The position numbers and the translations under genes are program-made. This document shows positions 35,301 to 47,397 of a stretch of DNA of 64,000 nucleotides, in pieces. The notes beneath the pieces were generated by a model that was not told the origin of the DNA, searched no databases, and saw nothing but the letters and a program-made list of their open reading frames with translations. This DNA is from Mangifera indica (taxonomy: Eukaryota; Streptophyta; Magnoliopsida; Sapindales; Anacardiaceae), in the NCBI RefSeq assembly GCF_011075055.1, contig NC_058141.1:11479639-11543638 (forward strand). The letters are read 5' to 3'. Each line of letters opens with the position of its first letter. The first letter of the stretch is position 1.

Positions 35301-36655
35301 GAATAACATGATCCAGTATTTCAATTTATCCATTTTAAGTATTGGGAAAACACCCTCACCAAAAAGCGGGAGAGTATGTATTTTTGTTTCTGAGTTTATA
35401 AATATATATATATATATACACACTAAAAAACAAAAATGTCCAATGCTACTACCATTTTTCTCAGATTTATGGCAAGCTTGGCCACTGCGGCCAATGCACG
35501 TAGCTAATCAGTAATGACTTAAGTGACTGGGGAAGCAAGAGTGTTAACTTCTTTACTTACCGAAAAAAAAAAAGTGTTAAACTTCTTTCAACAGAAAGGG
35601 TACCAGAATAAGAGCAACAAAGAAGCGAATTAACCTAGTTAGGTAAAGCCGGAAAAAGCAGTATATATTGAAGTAAAAAAATCGGTAAAGGGGGAATACT
35701 TCTGCACAAGATCATTCTTCAATTTTCATATGACAGTAACTGAAATTCAAATATTAATTTTCAGAAATTCTTATGGTTCTTGGTAGAATAGTTTAGGGGA
35801 TCACAAACGGTTCCTGTAATTGTTGTCACATATACTTATAATAGTTTAATTTTTCAGTAGCTCGCTGCATAGTTGTTGGGCAACGCAGATTTACAAAGAA
35901 TTTGCAATAGAGGCTTAGCATTCTGTTAGAAGGTGATTCATTCCCAAATTTTTAACTGCTGTTAATTGTAAAAATTAGGAAGAGGGTTGGGATAAGGTAA
36001 TGAAAAATCCATGATAATAATGAAGATGCATGCAGTCAGAAAGAAATGAAAGTGACATTTGGTCATACAGTCAAAGAACTTTACTCCATGGGCTGTAAAA
36101 GCAGGTTCCACCATAACCAATAGGAACATATGCCATCCGTTCAATTGGTATAATGAATAATTGTCCTTGCTTCTCTCTTTCTTCCTTTCTCCATTCTCTC
36201 CCTACGTTTTCTTGAGGTGGGTGGCTATGTCTAAACTCACTCAGGTTCCCTTTCATTTCTACCACTCTCTTGCAATCTCCACATATCTCTTGTAGAAAAG
36301 GAAGAACAGGACACGTTGCTGTCAAGCAACTGCCTGCACCCCACGTGAAGGGTCGCAATTGTAGCTGGTGCTTAATTCCTATTATTACCTCACTTTCACA
36401 GCTTCTCTGTTACCCACGTCCACAATTGTGTTTTGTGTCCACTATTCGCCTCTTTCAACCTCTATTTTAGGTCTTTCTTTCCAATCTCTCTCATTATCCA
36501 ACTTAGCTGCACCGTAGTTCTTAGTACAAATACACTCTGAAGGCTAAAAAGAGAAAAAAAGATTCACATCTCTCTCAAATAGCAGCTGTTCCTGAGTTAA
36601 ACTTTCTATTCTTATTAACTATCCTTTTGCCCGTTTCAATACCTCTTCTTGAGCT
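32350..36655. other. Spacer and upstream region of the TCP gene
   Basis: About 33600-34110 is a decayed family B copy (GAATTCAAACCGG and AACTCGAGTCAAG words, centre AAAATAATGTTGTTTTGTTAA). A (TA)n run lies near 35400-35417. The last ~150 bases hold the likely leader of the TCP gene, with a pyrimidine-rich stretch. The frame at 32776-32967 is not recognisable. I see no gene before 36656. Confidence 0.4.
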
Positions 36656-38029
36656 ATGTTTCCTTCAATTAACAACTATGATCCCTTTCCGTCCATCAAT
36701 CAGACCATGCTTGGTACAAACAGTAAAAACCCTAGCTCTTCACCAGAACATCATCATCCCTACCCATTTCTGCACTTCTCTGAACCCTTTCTTGCTGATG
36801 ATGATGAGTTGCATACGATCCAACTTGTACCACAGCAAGAAATCATTTCTTCCAGTTTTAATCTGGCCGCTCAGACTGAGATTGCAACGGCAACCCCGAT
36901 GCAAGCAACAAAAAGAAGCTCAAGGAAGAAGAAAAGTGTGAGCAGTGAGAACAATAGTAAAAAGCAGGCGATTCCCCGAGAGAGAGCTGGAAAGAAGGAT
37001 AGGCACAGCAAGATCCACACGGCTCAAGGCCCCAGAGATCGCCGGATGAGGCTGTCCCTTCAAATCGCTCGTAAATTTTTTGATCTTCAAGACATGTTAG
37101 GTTTTGATAAACCAAGCAAAACCATCGAGTGGCTATTCTTCAAATCCAAGGCCGCAATCCAGGAACTCACTGAGAGTTTTCCAGGTTTCAAGCAAACCGA
37201 TAGTGGTGGTGGAAAGAGTATTTCGCCTACTTCCGATAGCGAAGTTGTCTCTGGAGGAGCTCTGGTTATCAGAGATTCTTTGATGGGCACTTCCAACGAG
37301 GCAAAGAACAAGAATTCAGAAAAAGCTCAGGAATCCAGGAAGAAGGCAAGGGCAAGGGCAAGGGAAAGAACAATTGAGAAGATCAAAGGATCAAAACATT
37401 GCTCTGACGAAGTAAACCCTAAAGATTTGAAACCATTAGGGTCGTCTACTGCCCTTCAGACTGTTCAAAAGTTAGTTCCTTGTAGCCAAGAAATCAATTC
37501 CTCTCTTAAGGTAGTTGCTGAAGAAGAATGCGGTACTATTCGCTTGCAAGAACAAGATATGGACTCTGTCAGCATCATTGAGAAATTTCTGGGAATTACA
37601 CCAGGATCATCATCCACCTTCAGTAACTCACACAACACTATAGAATTAAGTGCCGAAAATTTTCATCAAAAGAATGCAGTTTTCACAAGAAATTGGGACA
37701 AAATCAACAACGATGCTTTTCAGTATGCTTACTGTACAATGACAAACATGAAGGAATTAACAGGTAATCTCCAAGGACAAGACCCCTGTGCAATCTACAT
37801 GTTCAACAAGAATGACCAAGCTAAAAGATATAGCTCAAATTTCACGACCAGCAAAAATGCCCATCAACACAACCCTAACTCAGTTTTCATGTCTCCCTCA
37901 AATGCCTATGAACAAAACCCTAGTTCAATTCCCGTTACCACCTCAAACATTGATTCGCAGTCTCACCTGCTAGAAAACCAATACCTCAGCAACCCAAATG
38001 TTTCCGATAAATATTGCCGTTGGAATTGA
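36656..38029 (+). CDS. TCP12: TCP transcription factor, class II CYC/TB1 clade (TCP12/BRC-like), 457 aa
   Basis: One uninterrupted frame. The TCP domain (about residues 112-170) has the basic part [20 protein letters not shown], then helix I and II ([20 protein letters not shown], then [19 protein letters not shown]). An R domain follows at about 226-244 ([19 protein letters not shown]), which marks the CYC/TB1 group. I do not see the Glu-Cys-Glu motif found in some members between the two. The C-terminal part has loosely repeated [21 protein letters not shown] units (about 390-440). Class II TCPs of this clade repress axillary bud outgrowth or shape floral symmetry by DNA binding at GGNCCC-type sites. 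The choice of TCP12 over BRC1/TCP18 rests on a remembered Arabidopsis neighbour relation (TCP12 beside bHLH30), so the subclade is less sure than the clade. The start at 36656 is supported by the conserved-looking [11 protein letters not shown]. Confidence 0.92.
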   Translation: MFPSINNYDPFPSINQTMLGTNSKNPSSSPEHHHPYPFLHFSEPFLADDDELHTIQLVPQQEIISSSFNLAAQTEIATATPMQATKRSSRKKKSVSSENNSKKQAIPRERAGKKDRHSKIHTAQGPRDRRMRLSLQIARKFFDLQDMLGFDKPSKTIEWLFFKSKAAIQELTESFPGFKQTDSGGGKSISPTSDSEVVSGGALVIRDSLMGTSNEAKNKNSEKAQESRKKARARARERTIEKIKGSKHCSDEVNPKDLKPLGSSTALQTVQKLVPCSQEINSSLKVVAEEECGTIRLQEQDMDSVSIIEKFLGITPGSSSTFSNSHNTIELSAENFHQKNAVFTRNWDKINNDAFQYAYCTMTNMKELTGNLQGQDPCAIYMFNKNDQAKRYSSNFTTSKNAHQHNPNSVFMSPSNAYEQNPSSIPVTTSNIDSQSHLLENQYLSNPNVSDKYCRWN

Positions 38030-39820
38030 AGAGAAAAGAATCTCTTTTTAAGTATATGAAGAAGAAAAGTTGTTTGGCTTACCTCCAGTACTCTATCCAG
38101 TGAGTCCTTTGCTGTTTGGACTATTGAATATTATAATAATTGTATTTCTTCATGTTTATGAGAATTTGCAATTATGTTATGTTGTGTTTTCAAATTGTGA
38201 TAAATGCTATATATCATGCCTTTTTTTTTTTTGGTTTGCTTGTTAATCCAGTGATGCTTTTGTTTTCATTATGAGGTAACTATTCATGATCATGTTGATT
38301 CTAGATTGCAACACTATAAATCCTCAAATGGAAATACTACACTGGAACAAATGCTGATTCAAATAACTTAAACTGTTGGTGCATTTCCTCCTAAGTCAAA
38401 GGCAGAACTAAATAAATGAAGTAGCTCAGACACATAACACTTTACAGTTATTATAAAGAAAATAATTTCATGTAGGGGTGAGATCACATGAAGAGAAGAC
38501 AAAACTCGCGCAGGAATAGAGATATGTAATAATTGATATTTTCTTTTGAGCTAGATCTCTTTAATCCTTCAAAATTAGCTCAGAAAGGATAAATTTTCTA
38601 GACCTAGAAGATGGTGAGATTAAATAGCTTAGAAAGGAAGCCCTTAAAAAAATAATGTAGAAATAGAAATCCCGGAGAGATAAGACTGCCAAACATTATT
38701 TGCCTGGTTATTCTTTTATTTCTTTATAATGTCTTGTTCTCATACAGACTGTGGACAAGGAAATGCACTTTCTTATCCAAAAGAACTGACTGGATGAGAG
38801 TACAGTACTGCCTCGCGTGTTCAAGAGCCTGACATGGATTTGGCCCCAATTTCATACTGGGTTGCAACAGAAATTCAAACCTAGCCAGGCAATCAGATTC
38901 AGAGCTAGCTTCTTTATCCCCGGTAGAATTCTGATTATTATTAGATTTTTCTTGTTGAGTGAAGCAATCACTGAGATTAAATCACTATAGAACAACCTTT
39001 TTAGCATATGATTAATATGGTTGAATCCGTATTTTCTGGTCTGTGGGCAAACTAAAACTTTGATACCACTACACGGTCAAACATGTTGCTCTTCCTAGAA
39101 CTGAGTTTCAGACTTTCAGGTGAGTAGCAGTTGACCCTATTGTCAGAGAATTTACGGATGTCCGTTTTCATCCAAATAGTGTTCTGGCCAATAAGTTTTC
39201 ACCCTTGAGTATGATGAATTTGATTTAATATTATACATAAAGAAGACTTTTAGAAGAAGAGTTCTAGATACAACAGTTGTACAAAGCCATTTATGTGATC
39301 TCAGTGAACAAATTTATGTTATTATAAACTCTCAAAGTAAATTAACAAGGGAGGTGGGATTCCTTTCTTTGTGTTATTTAGTTAAATGACCAAAATTATT
39401 GACAATAAGTGGAGTTAATCAAGCACACATTGGACCAAATAAAGTCCGCGTACAACTGCTAGCTCCTGCAACCATGTCCATAGATATAGAACCACATATG
39501 TACAACCTAGGTTTTCAAGATGGTCAATTTCCTTTTCGGGAAGATCTAACTTCAGTTCTTAGTAATGCTCAACAGTAATATCCTACGGCCATAAAAACTT
39601 CTAGTGAACTAATTAATATATCTTTCCTACTAATCCATGATAATAATGCATCGCGTCCAGGTTTTTAATTATCGGTAGGATTGATTATTTATTAATAATC
39701 TTTTTGATATTTGGCGTACATTATATCTGGAGCTTGGCCCTGCTAGGTGGGTTTGTTCAAGAAAATTTTGGTAGAAACCTTAAAAGCTCATGATCAAAGT
39801 TCTATCGAGTAGCAACCCTG
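38030..39820. other. TCP 3' flank and spacer
   Basis: It starts with the likely 3' untranslated region, with T-rich and AATAAT-type polyadenylation context around 38130-38240. The rest is unremarkable unique-looking sequence. I see no gene or RNA until the U6-like copy. Confidence 0.4.
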
Positions 39821-39911
39821 GAAATTAAAACCATTTCTCCAATTATATGCATCGTCTTTGCGCAGAGGCCACGCTAATTTTCTCATAATTGTGGCTGAAA
39901 TCCCCAAGACT
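39821..39911 (-). pseudogene. U6 snRNA-like pseudogene
   Basis: Read on the minus strand, it carries the U6 core with substitutions. GAGAAAATTAGCGTGGCC stands for the ACAGAGAAGATTAGCATGGCC region. It is followed by TCTGCGCAAAGACGATGCAT and GGAGAAATGGTTTTAATT, as at the U6 3' end. The 5' stem is shortened and changed (GTCTTGGGGATTTCAGCC). The catalytic ACAGAGA box reads TATGAGA, which would not support splicing. I see no upstream sequence element of the RTCCCACATCG type before it. It is a decayed copy, probably by retroposition or duplication. Confidence 0.72.
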
Positions 39912-40959
39912 CTTGCCATCACTGATAAGAGAATAACTATATTACATGAAACAAACACTGATCTAGAAACACTGGGAAATTAAAGAAGCATCCACGATGA
40001 GGCATCAAGCATAAATGGTGGCATGAATGTACCTATTGGTTAGTTTAGAAGAGATATTGTTTCTTAAATTTTCAATCTCATCACGCTCGGTAACTTTTTA
40101 TTGTTAAAAAATTATTTAACCAAAAAGTTTATACTATATGTTGACTAAGGGTCAGCTATATTTTCCATATAATTGGTCTGATGTGCATAGTAGATTTAGT
40201 TAGGCTCTTGAACAAAAATTAAGGCATCTTTAGCTTGATCCATAAATCATTAAGCAAGTTAACACTAACATTCAAAGTTTACCCTTACAAGGCTTATTGA
40301 GATCAAAATTTGCCCTTCTTCTAAGACCCACCAATAATTTTCGTAAATGCCACCAGTACTAGCTAGAACAACAAATGTAATCTTGATATAGATAACATTT
40401 CCTTCTTTTGGATAATCGGTCATCCCTTGAACCGTGATCCAAGAGTTATCTAGTAAGGGAATTTAAGCGTAGTGAAAATAATTGAGGTACCCCAATTTCT
40501 AATTAGACTCTTATCTATATCTTCTTTCTGAAGTTAGCTTGTCAAGAGTGTACTTTGTCTTCTGTTATGTTTTATGTCAAACTCAATTTTTATATATATA
40601 CCAATAACCCTATCTGAGTACTCTTTATTCTTACTAACCATCAGCTCTAGCAATAACGTCAACATTTGCAAGGGACTTCAATAGCTTCTTTCTCTCTTCC
40701 AAAAAGAAAAATTAATCACTTACTGTTGAATTTTCCAACAATTTATGAATGCTTCGTAACTGCAGCTACCTTATTTATGAGTTGACACAATTATATGCAG
40801 GTTTTCATAATTCATATACAATTATATGAGAGACTTTGTCAATTTTCCCTCACCTCAAAACCCAACAGGCCAACACTTTGTCAACACTATACAGAAAACT
40901 TAAGGCAATAGAGTTTACGAACTAATCCTAACCAGCTCAACCCCACACACTTATCAAAA
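39912..40959. other. Spacer
   Basis: Unique-looking AT-rich sequence between the U6-like copy and the copia remnant. I see no gene and no long terminal repeat. Confidence 0.4.
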
Positions 40960-43200
40960 CTATCCCACACAGTTCCCGAGAGGCAGGGGCAGAGACTTTG
41001 GTAGAGGTAGAGTCATATGTGGAGTCTGAGGAAAGCCTAAACACATGGCTTTGTAGTGTTTTCATAGGTTTGATGCTCATTGCAATACACAAAATGTATT
41101 ACCTCAATTCTACCCAAGTGTGCTAGAAGGAAATCAGATGGGTAGAACCTTTGATTTAAGATACCAGAATCAATTCAATCATCATCGGCATGAAGTTACC
41201 TTTAATTTTCTATCACAGCCTACAACAAATATAGTCAGCCCATTCAATATTCAGTCTGGAGATGTTCCAAATTTTATACCTCAACTTTCACCAAACACTA
41301 TTAATCTTCAACCCACTTCATCTCCAAATTTTATTCCTCAGCCTGCCTCAAACACCATCACTTTACAGTCCACTACTTCCATCTATACACAGCCAGACCA
41401 CTCCACACCAACCTTTATCACCAATATACATCCTGGTCACAATGATTCTCCACCACCAGCCCAAGCCTTTGTGGCACATAACAAAGGCAGCCATGCTCAG
41501 CCTTCTTTAAACAACACAGTGGCCACCCCATCTACTCTACAAGATAAATTCTGACATATGGAGTCAGGTGTCACTGATCACATTACCTCTTACCTGTCTC
41601 AGCTTACAATTGCCTCCACCTATCATTGTTCATATCAGCTCCAAGTTGGAAATGGTTAGTCTCTATCAATTTCACATACTGAATGTGCATTATTAACTAG
41701 TAACCATCCAAACCAAAACAATTCATTTAAAAAATGTGTTATGTGTCCCAAAAATTATCAAAAACCTACTTAGTATAGCTAAATTCACTGGGGACAATAA
41801 CGTGATTGTACAGTTTCATGCTGATCATTGTGTTATTAAGGATAAACAAGTCAGTTTTGTTTTATCGCTGGGAAGTCTTAAAACAGGTCTCTATCAGCTA
41901 CGTATCGGTATTTTAGTGTGTAGAAACAACTCCTCTAGAGTTTATTGTTTTCACCCTGTTGTTCCACAAAAGTCTGAGTCACAAAACTACTCTAGTTTAC
42001 ATGTGTTTGTTAATAATAAAGCTTCTGAGTCTACATGTCTTCATAGTATTTCTAAGTGTAATGTTTCTACATATTTTGCAGTTATGAATAAAGTTTTTTC
42101 CATTTCTTCATCATCCGTGTGTGATAACTATTTTAACACTAATGTTGCAAATGGAAAAGCTTGTGATTCTCCGAATAATTTGTCTGTTGTCCTATTAATA
42201 AGATACAAAACTACTCTGATCATTATTCTAACTCTACTGCCCGTAATCTTAATATTGCGCCTCTATCCATATCTACCTCTTTGTCTGATATTTGCATAAA
42301 AGATAAGGACACACTTAGACTAAAATTTTAGTTCAAATTCTAAAACAGATCAATATTCCTCATAAGTGACAATTTGTAGTGTCATTTGGCTCAGCGTGCC
42401 AGTCTGGCAGGTAACAGATGACATCCTTTCCAAAATCAGATTAAAAAACAACTAAACCACTTGAGTTAGCGCACTTTGACATTTGGAGGCCTTCACTAGT
42501 CCCATCCACATAGGGATTTAGGTACTATATCCATTTTGTAGATGATTATAATAGATTTATTTGAATATTTTCTTTAAAAACCAAATCTGAAGCTAAACAC
42601 ACTTTTGAAACATTTCTTTATCTTGTTGAAGGACAATTTGAAACAAAACTCAAGTGCCTACAAACAGGTTAGGGAGGGGATTATAGAAGCTTTGGGTCAT
42701 ACCTTAATCAATTAGGAATACTCTTTAGACATCCATGTTCATATACCCATCCTCAAATAAAAAGGTTGAAAAGAAACATAGACAAATCATAGAAACTGGC
42801 CTCACCTTGCTTGCACAAGCTGGTCGTCCACTTGGATTCTGCCGGTTGGCAATTCTAGCCTCAATTTACCTAATTAATAGATTGTTATCTTCAGTATTGA
42901 ACTTTGTGTCCCATTTCCTAGTCATATTCAACATAAGCCTTTAATTCTACATTTAGAGTGTTTAGGTGTGTTGTTTATCCATTCCTTAGACCCTATCACA
43001 AGACAATATTCCAATTTCATACAGCTAAATGTGTCTTCCTAAGGTACAGTTTAATCCACAAAGGATATAAATGTCTAGACCTAAATGGTAGGATTTACGT
43101 AGCTTAAAGTATTAAATTTGATGAATCTGATTTTTCCTACTTAAGTGATCCTGCAATCTTAAAGTCACATAAGCCTCATCTTGAAAACCATATTATTTGA
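40960..43200 (+). pseudogene. Dead Ty1/copia retrotransposon remnant (gag to integrase)
   Basis: In shifting frames the order is that of copia. Near 40978 is an Arg-Gly-rich gag tail and a zinc-knuckle relic (GKPKHMA). Near 41120-41554 is a Pro-, Asn- and Thr-rich linker. Near 41555 is the protease site, broken to ESGVTDH where DSGAT is expected. Near 41736 is the pre-integrase part (NLLSIAKFTGDNNVIVQFH). Near 42465-42900 is the integrase core (HFDIW, DDYNRFIW, and an ERKHR-like KKVEKKHRQIIETGL). Near 42960-43110 comes a region like YPFLRPY then FQFHTAKCVFL. Reverse transcriptase and RNase H are absent, and no long terminal repeats are seen. Stops and frame shifts make it dead. Family-level naming is safe; the lineage is not determined. 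Confidence 0.85.
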
Positions 43201-45479
43201 CAAAGAAATTTAAATCTAAAATCACTGTAAAGAGTGAAAACTGCGGACGCTTTTGAGTCAATTTGAGAAATGTAGAGCCAATTTGCATATAATTCAAGTT
43301 AAATTAGGATTAAGAATCTTTAATCTAAAACTCAAATAGACAAAAAATGAATACATTGGGATGACATGAATTGTCAAATTACTAATATATCAAGTGTGTG
43401 CTTTTTCAATTATGAAACGTCACATATTCTACAATGTTCTCCTATGAAATTGAGGAACATTAATATTGTCTCTAAGAAGAAAATATCAAAATCAATAATT
43501 TAATATGAAGCAATGGAATTGATATTATATATAAGGCATTTGACAATAATGTACTATATGCAACTATGTAGGTCTTCATAATTTACCAATATCGACCAAA
43601 AACACATAATATACTGCATCTGAACTGCAATCTTAAAGACATTTATAGACTCATTCAAATTAGAAATACTCTCAATATGAAATGCATTTAGCTGATGGCT
43701 TTATATAAGAACTAATAAGTTCATCATGTATCCCAACTCTAAGTCTTTGACTACAAAGACATTTATGGACTTTTCACTATCCTCCGCAACTCTGAACAGA
43801 ATTCTACTATGGGTCTAGTCACGTAAAGTGAGTTTGGACTAACTTATAAATTTTGATTTGCTTTAAATGGACACAGTTTAAGAAAGATCCTAAAGGAAGA
43901 ATTTTCAGGTCCTGCAAACGCAGTTTAATTCGTCTTGCTTGTAAGACTTAAATATGCTGGTGTATGCGGCAGCAGGGTTCGTAATAAGCCAATTTTTTCG
44001 GACGCAAGAACTTCAGTTCCCTGTCTAATAGACTGATTGCATTTGTGGCACAGACATTATTATCATTTTATATTTATTACTGTGGAAGCAGGTGAAATAG
44101 TTCAAAACATTAAATGAAGAACATGAGATCACGTAAAACACTAATGACAACTTATCAGCTATCACATCTATGTCTTTAGTTCTAGGGAAAATCTCTATCA
44201 ACCTTGCGACATCATTGTGTATCACTGAAAACTCTAGCGCTGGGAATCTATTAATCATATATTTTCAATACGAGACAGATCTTACATCCGAAAGAGCAAC
44301 AAGTTTGAAGTACAGAAGGACAAAATAAGCTTCGCCATTATTAGAGTTAGCGAGACCTCAAAAAACGGAAAAGAAATTCAGAGACAGAAAACGATAAATA
44401 TATATACAGATATATAGGAAAATAAAAAGGAAAGATAACAGGTTAGACTAACCTGAGAAGCTCTGAGAACAATGAGAAAGGATCCGTTGTTTTCTTTCTT
44501 CATCTCCAAGACAGGAGTACACAGTAATAGTAGCAAATGCGGTCTGATGATAAACAGCCTATAAGATAGAGGTATTTAATAATAATAATTTCTGACGCAA
44601 TAAAAGACATACAATGAAAAAAAAAAGGCTAAAAAATTTAACTCAAACATAAAAATAAAGAAAGAAAAGCCAGTGAAAGAGACTATTCAGGAGAAAATAT
44701 AACATACAGCGTCAAAGGCGGAAAAGAGGGGAATCTCTTTCTTCGACAAACACCAGAAGTTTTTACTAGAGATAAAAACTGAGAGAGAGGGGAAAGAGCA
44801 AAAATTAAAAAACCCAGGTATATACTGTTACATCCATTAACAATGGATGGCATTGCCCCATAATCACTGACAGAGGCTCGGCGCTTCCGTCTCTTTTATA
44901 TGGTTATTTACTCGAGATTTGCTTCGTCTAGCTCAGTTGCGTGATCTTGTGGCAGTGTTAGGTGTGCCACTGCAAAGCATTATAACCTATTAGCCGTACG
45001 TACTATTTTACTGCTGAGTAGTAGTATGGTTCAAAGTTAAAACTGAAAAATTTCTGAACAGCAGAAAAATAACTAGTTTAACATCAAGTATATCAGAACT
45101 GAGAAAATCCAAAGTGAATATATTTGGATCTGCTTGTCTTACTTTTTCTGTTTGCTGAACCGAGATTTAAGGCCATCTACAGTATTTGTTGTTGGGAAGA
45201 ATATGAGCAGCCAATTTATTGCAAAACATAGACGCAAGATTCTCTAGCTGAAATGCCACCATACCCAGCATACTTCTTCTTGATATTAATTCCTCCGGTA
45301 AAATGATTTGGCACAATTAGTAATATGTTTAACTCTTCATCCGAATTAGTGTTCAATTAAAAATGCTTCTTAGATAAAAGCAAAATACAAGATTATGATG
45401 ATGTCTATGGGCGGAGCTGTGATTGTTAAAATATTTTGTAAGTAATCTGATTAAAAAAAAAAAAGCAACTGTACCCTTC
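43201..45479. other. Spacer, with a possible broken gene start on the minus strand
   Basis: Around 44453-44504 (minus) a short frame MKKENNGSFLIVLRASQ ends at a donor-like CAG|GTTAGT. Further down are open bits such as SNNGEAYFVLLYFKLVALSD ending in a GTAAGA donor (about 44282-44353), and RLIEIFPRTKDIDVIADKL (about 44140-44200). They could be exons of a damaged or partial gene, but I cannot identify or join them. The rest holds nothing I can name. Confidence 0.25.
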
Positions 45480-46346
45480 TTCCTACACAGAAACAAATTA
45501 CATGATGCTCTCTAAGATTGATGCGAGGGATTTGAACTTTGGATCATCAGCTCTACTGTGGGACCTCGTCCACATTTCGTTCAATATGACGCTGCAGCAC
45601 TTCAGCAAGGCGTTGTACTCCACTTCGGAGATCTCCAATCTCCAGATGGACACACGCATACGGTCGGCGTTCGACGCGTGTTTGGAACTCCTAGACGACT
45701 CCGTGGATGCGCTCGCTCGGCACCGTCGTTCAGATACCTGGCGGAAACAATAACGCGAACAATAGAGAAGACGTGCTGACGTGGCTGAGTGCCGCGCTGA
45801 CTAATGGACGGATTTTCGGATATGGGAAGAGGCGTGAAAGATCAAGTGGTGGATAAGTTGCAGGACTTGTCCGAACTGTTGAGTAATTGTTTAGCGATTT
45901 TCGCAGCGAGTAATGGCAACGATTTCTCGGGGGTGACTATACAGAATAGGAGAAGGTTACTGGAGGACAACTTATCGGGAGGAAGAGGTGATAGGCTTCC
46001 GAGGTGGTCGAGCAGGAAAGATAGAAGACTGTTGGATTTGCTCGTATCGGCAATACATGCCGGTATAATCGTGTCAAAAGATGGAAATGGCACCGTTAAA
46101 ACTATTTCTAAAGCGATTAAAAAAGGTGGCAGAGAATAGTGAAAGCCGGACGATTATTTACGCGAGGGCAGGAAGGTAAACTTGCTGTTTTTGTTTTAAT
46201 TTTTAACATCAAGACCGTTTTAGGTACGAAGAGGGTACAATAAAGGAAGGGAGAAAGAAGAAGAATGTGACGTTGATAAGAGATGGGAAGGGCAAAACGG
46301 TGATTTCAGGAGGAGAAAGTGTTCAGGATAATGAAACAGCATTGGT
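45480..46346 (+). pseudogene. Broken pectin methylesterase (PMEI-PME type), N-terminal part
   Basis: The PMEI-like pro-region is clear: HISFNMTLQHFSKALYS, then RSAFDACLELLDDSVDAL. In another frame it continues NNREDVLTWLSAALTN, then in a third DGFSDMGRGVKDQVVDKLQ, so at least two frame shifts occur. The QDTC motif expected after ALTN is deleted. The processing-site region (RRLLEDN, RKDRRLL) and the start of the esterase domain (IIVSKDGNGTVKTISKAI, then YEEGTIKEGRKKKNV) remain. The signal segment at the front and all catalytic motifs (QAVAL, QDTL, DFIFG types) are missing; the sequence stops being PME-like at a donor-like GTAAGT near 46345. Working relatives demethylesterify cell-wall pectin. 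This copy cannot do so. Confidence 0.88.
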
Positions 46347-47397
46347 AAGTCTTACTTTACTCAAAGTCGACTGATGACTTGGATCTTTAAAAGACAAAAA
46401 GAAAAGGTTTTATATCATTTAAGGATTAATTCAAATGTTTATCATTTTCTAGATATTGTAATTATTATTATGACTTTCTTTTTTCGACTATATTAATTTC
46501 CTGATATTAATATTTGTTGTAATAAGAGTGATATTTAATAGTTTTAGATGCTGATATTTGACTATTTATTTATTTATTTTCTCTAAGCAAGTGTTTAAAT
46601 TTTGTATAGCAATTCTTGCATTATTGTTGACTTAAATAATATATTTAAAAAAATAAATTTATGCATACTGTTGAGAGATCTCTGCTATAGCTTTTGCCAT
46701 TGAGGTGTGAGTTTCAAAAAAAGTGCCAGAAAAGATAAAATAATAGGATTTAGGATTGCTGTGTCCTTAGAAGACAAAACTCGACCAAATTTATGTAAAA
46801 ATAATTAATTATGCATTAATACAATAAAGTTTTTGTTTATAAACTTTATTCATAGATTAAGTACATATTGAATAATATGGTACACGCATATGATATTATG
46901 CATTTACCAAACTAAAATACATTGATTTGATAAGAATATATGTAATTTGTTAATTTAATTAATAAATAATTTAATTATTGTATATAAAAACGCCACAAAA
47001 CTTAATATTATTTTTCAAATTAAAATTATTAAAAATTATTGATAAATTGTTTTATATATTTAACAATTAAAATTCAAATCATAATAAAGATATCCATCCC
47101 AGCTGTTTGACGGTACACAAATATTTAAGAATTCAATCGTTCAGTTGAAGTTTGCAGTAGGAACTTTTACTGTTCTACACGCAAATCCTGCAATAATCTC
47201 ATTCCAGTATTAATAAGAATAGCAAGTGCACCGCCAGCAAATAATACTATCACAATGCTATGAGCCATTAAATATAGAAAAGATTACCAGATGTAGACTT
47301 GTATATCTGTACATGCTAATATTCCGGCAAAAGCAAATAGCACATACCCTACATCAGAAGTCTTGCCAAGAATCTTAAATTCTAGGTAATTTCTTAC
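46347..47397. other. AT-rich spacer after the PME relic
   Basis: I searched for the missing PME catalytic exon by eye and did not find it. The last ~250 bases should include the 3' untranslated region of the minus-strand splicing-factor gene. Confidence 0.4.

Noticed and set aside
40850..43300. Long terminal repeats of the copia remnant
   Set aside because: I looked for matching TG...CA direct repeats on both sides and did not see any.
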